From Neoscytalidium dimidiatum (Eukaryota > Ascomycota > Dothideomycetes > Botryosphaeriales > Botryosphaeriaceae), in NCBI GenBank assembly GCA_037367355.1, contig CM074698.1, positions 3,658,001 through 3,722,000 of the forward strand: a stretch of 64,000 nucleotides of DNA. Direction: 5' to 3'. The notes below the pieces were generated by a model. That model was not told the origin of the DNA. It saw nothing but the letters and a program-made list of their open reading frames with translations, and did no database searches. This document shows positions 59,299 through 64,000 of the stretch, piece after piece. Position numbers and translations under genes: made by a program. The number at the start of each line of letters is the position of its first letter. Position 1 is the stretch's first letter.

Positions 59299-60537
59299 CT
59301 ACGACTTGGGAACTGCGAACAGGCTAGGCTTCATGTTGATCTTGCACAAACGCGCAACGCACCCGGAAAGCTGCAGGAAGGTTTGGACACCCTCAAGGAT
59401 GCGCATATGCGTGAAGCCAATTTCTTTGATGAACTCAAGCTTTGCGTGCTCGGATAAAGTGGGGATGGTCTTGGTAACTTTGAACATGGTGCTGATGATG
59501 TCGTGACAAGAATACCCAAGCTCCCTACCGCAGACGTTAGCGAAATGGACAAGACGGGATCAACGAGCCGCAGGTAAACACAGAACGCACCAGAGTTCTC
59601 GAAGCGTATCAAGCGCAACGTCAACCTTCTGCTCGTGACAGGCCTTGATCATCGCCTGAACCTTGATAGGATGCGGACTATCAACGACCTTGAACACGTT
59701 GTCGCCGTTGACGAAACCGAAACCAGCGTGTGTGCTCTGCAGATTGTTGATGGCCTGGCGCATGTCGCCCTCGGCCGAAAACACAAGCGCCGCAAGCCCA
59801 TCTTCCGAATACTCGACCTGCTCCGCCTCACAAATCTGCATCAGCCGCTTGACAACCTGCGCATCAGTCAGACGGGAATATCGCAGGATGGCGCAACGGG
59901 ATTGTAGCGGCTCGATGATCTTGTTGGATTGGTTGCAGGCAAACGCGAACCGCGTCGTCGATGAGTAGATTTCCATAGTGCGCCGCAGAGCTTGCTGCGC
60001 CCCAGATGTCATACTGTTTTTGGGTCAGCGCCATCCGAGACGCGAGTTTCCACGCACACCCACCTGTCTGCTTCATCGAGTATGACAATTTTCTGGCGGC
60101 CTGGTGGGAGCGTGACTTTCTTCTGCGCAAATCCTTTTATCCGGTTCCTCACGACATCGATTCCACGCTCATCGCTGGCATTCAACTCCAGAACGGCCTC
60201 CTTGTACGCATCCCCCAGCAGCTGGCGGGCCAGGCACAGAATTGAGGTTGTTTTACCAATACCGGGCATGCCGGAGATGATAACGTGCGGCATGTTTCCA
60301 TCTTTGGCGATGATCTTGAGGCGCTCGATGGTCTCGGTATTGCCGACAATGTCATCCAGAAAGACGGGGCGGTACTTTTCGACCCTGTAGCGCGAAACGG
60401 TCAGTGTGGGAAGCGGCGAGGTGGAGCACCGAGGCGCGCGTAACAAACCATGGCAGCTCGTAGCCTGCAGCGGCGCCGTTCGACTGCGCCTTCACGCCGT
60501 TGCGCGCGGCAGCGCTGGAAGACTCTGCGGTCACCAT
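59299..60537 (-). CDS. RFC4: Replication factor C subunit 4
   Basis: Four exons, 60537-60449, 60384-60064, 60013-59591 and 59524-59299; introns of 64, 50 and 66 nt; 352 aa. RFC loads the PCNA clamp at primer-template junctions; this small subunit also belongs to alternative clamp loaders. After a short Ala/Ser-rich N-terminus come PWVEKYRP, the Walker [25 protein letters not shown], the Walker [36 protein letters not shown], the arginine-finger QSRCAILRY and [15 protein letters not shown], followed by the helical collar ending [20 protein letters not shown]. The pattern is closest to yeast Rfc4 among the RFC subunits. Every intron join restores family sequence (PW-VEKYRP, DEAD-SMTSG, RELW-ELGYS). 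Confidence 0.96.
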
Positions 60538-61808
60538 GGTGGCGAGAGATGTCGTCGTCGTGGTGAGCTTGCGCAATGCTCGGCCCAACGATTGCGTCTA
60601 TCGGTCGCGCCGGCCGGGCGCGTTCGAGACGCGTTTGCCCGCGACACGCTTGGCAGCAGCGTCACGTGTGCCGCCCTTTGCCCCATCAAGCATACGGCTT
60701 AGGCTTAACGAGCGTTGGCTCATACTTTCGGCTCGCCACCGCCCGGGCGCTGCGATCTCCGAGCTTGACGCTCACACACTCTCCGCACCACCTCCCATCC
60801 CTCCTGTCATGCAGGGCCCCGAGCATGGGTGATGCTGCCGCACTCCCGCTCCCCAGAGTCGGCCTGATGCGCTCGCACTGGTCTCCGCGCCGCGCCCTCT
60901 CCGAAAACTGCAAACGGCCTCGGACTCACTCTGCGCAGGCGGGGGCCGGCGGAGACAGCCGCGTCTCGGGGCCACAGCAGCGCAGCCTTACGCGTCACAT
61001 CCGCCCTCAGCGAGGTCTCAGCTTGGCGCCCCATGCAATACGGCGCAGCGGCAGCAGCTGGCCAGCTGGCAGCACGCCATTGCAAGTCGTGTGGCCTGAC
61101 GGGCACCTTGGCTGGTAGTGCCCAGCAGCTCCAGCGCGGCTCGGTGCATGGCAGCTCTCGGGCGCAGCGCTTCCGGCCGGCAACCGCATCGCGGCTGTCC
61201 CTGTCACAGATGTTGTATCTCGATCATCAAGCTCGGGTTTGGGCGTGCGTGCGCTGCGTCCTATCGTTCACCAGCATGGCGCTTAGGCTCTCCGTCCCAG
61301 CCCCGTCAACCAACACGATCCTTACATTGCCAGCGTGCAACGCGCCGCACAGCCTTGGTGATCGCCAGGGCCAAGTAATGCTTAGCCATCAGCAGTCGAA
61401 ACACAAAGACCGTCTCAGCGCGGCAGCGCCATGGCATTGAATGTATTTCTCAAGCGGCCCCGCGCTTGCCTTGCTGCTGATGCTAGCCGTCCTTCTTCCC
61501 CGCGACTGTCTCTCTTTGACGTTGATCTTTTTTTTTTTGCTCGGTGGCGCGTGAGGTAAGCCGAATCCGTCGTTGCCGGCCACCGCCACACTACTTCTGG
61601 AGAGTCGTCGTCATCAACGTACGTCGTACGTACTTCACCGCGGGGGCTCATAATAATCCCTGGTCGCACAGGCGCCGCAAGTTTTTGCCTGGCCCACTAC
61701 CCGAGCACTGCCTGCTTCTCGAAGAGTTATATCCCGGACGGCATCTTGCCTGGCTTTCCTTTGCATTCCTCTTTTGTACATTTCGCGACCTCTCCTTCAG
61801 CCGCAACC
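60538..61808. promoter_or_regulatory. Divergent intergenic region between RFC4 and the aspartic protease
   Basis: Holds both promoters. The first few hundred bases are GC-rich; a T run lies near 61529-61538. No coding frame with family similarity. Confidence 0.4.
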
Positions 61809-63295
61809 ATGAGGTGCACCGCCGCACTGACGCTCGCAACGGGCTTAATATCGTTAACCGAAGCCATCCAATTGGTCAAGAGAACAGTACGCCCCGGCCC
61901 CAGCCTCCTTGCTGAAGCCTTCATCCCCTAACAATAATTCAGAATTCCGCACCGAGAGTTGTCGGCGCCGATATTCAAAGAAGAGACGTCCCAAATCCAC
62001 TGGCGCGTGACCAGGCGAGAAGAAGGAAGAAGAGGGACTCCGTCCAGGTGAATCTTGACAACGAAGAGACCTTGTACTTTGCCAACGCTTCCCTTGGAAC
62101 TCCTGCGCAATCACTCCGTCTTCACCTGGATACTGGTTCGAGTGATCTCTGGGTGAACACTGCTTCTTCAAGCCTCTGCTCCGACTCACGGACAAATTCC
62201 TGCGGCGCAGCAGGCACCTATAGCGCGAACGACTCCTCGACATACGAATATGTTAACAGTTTATTCAACATCTCCTACGTCGATGGCTCTGGTGCATCAG
62301 GTGATTACGCCAAGGATACGTTCAATTTCGGCGGCCAAAACTTGACAGGCATGCAATTCGGTATTGGCTACACCTCCAGTTCAACCGAAGGCGTCCTCGG
62401 CATTGGCTACACCTCGAACGAAGTCGCCGTCAACCGAGCCGGTCTCGAGGCGTACTCCAACCTGCCTCAGTTGATGGTCGACAAGGGAATCATCCAGTCG
62501 AACGCCTACAGCTTATGGTTGAATGATCTGGACGCGAGTAGGGGGAGCATCCTCTTCGGTGGCGTGGATACGGAAAAATACCACGGAACGCTGGCCACCT
62601 TGCCGATCATCAAGGAGTACGGTGAATACAGAGAGTTCGTCATCGCGCTGACTGGGCTTGGCGCCAATGGCAACAATGGATCCTATTTTAGCAGCAATGA
62701 CAGCAGCTCAAACGTCGTTCCCGTCCTCCTCGACTCAGGCAGCAGTCTCACATACCTCCCGGACTCGATTGTCTCGAGCATCTACAAAGATTTCAACGCC
62801 GAATACGACTCGTCGCAGGGTGCTGCTTTTGTCGACTGCGACCAGGCCAACAGTGACGACACACTGGATTTCACTTTCAGCTCTCCAACGATCAGCGTCC
62901 CGATGAACGAACTGGTCCTCTTGGCTGGTTATTCACGTGGCCAAGCCATCTGCATCCTTGGCATCAGCCCAGCCGGCGACTCCACTTCCGTGCTTGGTGA
63001 CACATTCCTGCGATCCGCGTATGTCGTTTACGATCTAGCCAATAACGAGATCTCACTCGCCCAGACCAACTACAACTCTACCCAGTCCAACATCATGGAA
63101 ATCGGCACCGGTACTGCATCGGTCCCGGATGCGACGGGCGTCGCCAATGCCGTCTCCGCCGTGGTGGCCGCCACCGGAGGTGCAAGGAATGGCGGCGTGT
63201 CGGTCTCTGGAAACGCAGCTGCGCCCATGAAGACTTCTATGCCCATGGCGCCTGTAGCAGCCGCGGCTGCTGCGGGCCTGCTATTCGCGCTTTGA
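61809..63295 (+). CDS. GPI-anchored aspartic protease (yapsin-like, A1 family)
   Basis: Exons 61809-61886 and 61943-63295; 56-nt phase-0 intron (GTACGC, branch CTAAC, TTCAG); 476 aa. A signal peptide (MRCTAALTLATGLISLTEA) is followed by a short basic propeptide ending RRRKKRD, a likely Kex2/furin-type processing site. The mature enzyme starts near VNLDNEETLYFANASLGTPA; the catalytic aspartates are in HLDTGSSDLWV (about residue 88) and LLDSGSSLTYLP (about 289), with the flap Tyr in NISYVDGSGASGDY and a final LGDTFLRSAYVVYDLANNEI. The Ala/Ser/Met-rich C-terminus ends in a hydrophobic stretch (PVAAAAAAGLLFAL) fitting a GPI signal, so the enzyme probably sits at the plasma membrane or wall and processes surface proteins. 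Confidence 0.93.
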
Positions 63296-64000
63296 TCAGT
63301 TGATCATGATGGGTTTCGGAGGGGTCGAATAATGCAAAATGAGCGGATCGACTCCACCGCCCACTCACAATTTTTGCGTCACGACCGTAAAGGGCATAAT
63401 GAGCGTCACTTCTAACAATCTTCTTATTTCGAGCATAACGGCATGGGGACAGGAGTTCTGACGGTGTTTCATAAATCCTAAGCGATACCTCTTATCATCT
63501 TTTTTTTTCCGATTCTGTCCAAGGAGGCATGGGTTGTTTAGCCGACATAGACTCAGAGTTACAGATGATGCGCGAACAGTGGATGGCAGTAAATATACAC
63601 CATACAGATGCAGCAAAGCCCCCCAGAGGGCGCGCATAAGAATGAATTTCTGTACAAACAATCTTTAATTTTCATTGTGCTCGAGATTCCCGGAGGCTTC
63701 CTGCAGCGGTTGCTGCGCTTGTCGCGTGCAAGTGGAAATGTAGCAGATGTGTGTGGAGTTGGTTATCCCACCCGCTGACCCCGGTCCTCAGCGTGGAGTT
63801 GTATAGATTTCGTGCGCCGTCGACACAGGTGGGCGGGAGAGCAGAGCGTTGAAACCACATCGCAAATAACGATCAATTAGGAGGATCGTGGATCCCGCAT
63901 CCTTCGAGGAAAGGATACCGAGGCATGAGATGTTCCCACTAGATTCGCGACAAGATCAGTGGCTGCCAAAACCGTCAAGCGTTTCGGTATTTGAACGTAT
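63296..64000. other. Intergenic to the window end
   Basis: 3' region of the aspartic protease. Open frames are short and unconvincing; no gene start or end can be supported. Confidence 0.4.

Overview
The window is nuclear DNA of a filamentous ascomycete (Pezizomycotina). Genes carry short introns of mostly 47-135 nt with GT...AG ends and CTRAY-like branch points 10-25 nt before the acceptor, codon use is GC-rich, intergenic spaces are pyrimidine-rich, and the content (AA9 polysaccharide monooxygenase, GPI-anchored yapsin-type protease, deuterolysin, Mid1, a Puf4/Mpt5-type PUF protein, Cys-type selenoprotein O) is typical of that group. A plant-associated Dothideomycete, perhaps Botryosphaeriales, would fit; this is inference from gene content only.

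Layout. 0-9 kb: the 3' part of a fusion of a diaminopropionate ammonia-lyase-like PLP enzyme with an M20 metallohydrolase; TAD3; selenoprotein O on the minus strand, convergent with TAD3; and a DCAF4-like WD40 protein divergent from it. 9-14 kb: an Edc4/Ge-1-like decapping scaffold. 14-20 kb: gene-poor, with a decayed short-chain dehydrogenase, an acidic RING protein and a probably broken F-box gene. 20-31 kb: a secreted M35 protease and an AA9 monooxygenase separated by long repeat-rich non-coding stretches, including 5.7 kb without a convincing gene. 31-36 kb: a Puf protein with a 21-nt microexon and a possible second start. 38-43 kb: two pre-mRNA splicing genes, the SF3b subunit Cus1 and an RS-rich protein. 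44-49 kb: an A-rich minisatellite, a small membrane protein and Mid1. 49-58 kb: a peroxisomal acyl-CoA synthetase, an ankyrin-like protein and O-acetylhomoserine sulfhydrylase. 59-63 kb: RFC4 and a GPI-anchored aspartic protease, divergently arranged.

Most genes are dispersed housekeeping genes with no operon-like or biosynthetic-cluster logic. RNA metabolism is well represented (TAD3, Edc4, Puf, Cus1, RS protein), as are secreted or surface enzymes (AA9, M35, yapsin, Mid1). Exon structures were derived by hand from reading-frame continuity, splice consensus and family knowledge; all total coding lengths divide by three. I saw no tRNA, rRNA, CRISPR array or intact transposon. The strongest unusual points are the PLP-lyase/M20 fusion, the alternative N-terminus of the Puf gene, the decayed dehydrogenase with RIP-like changes, and the large gene-free region upstream of the AA9 gene.
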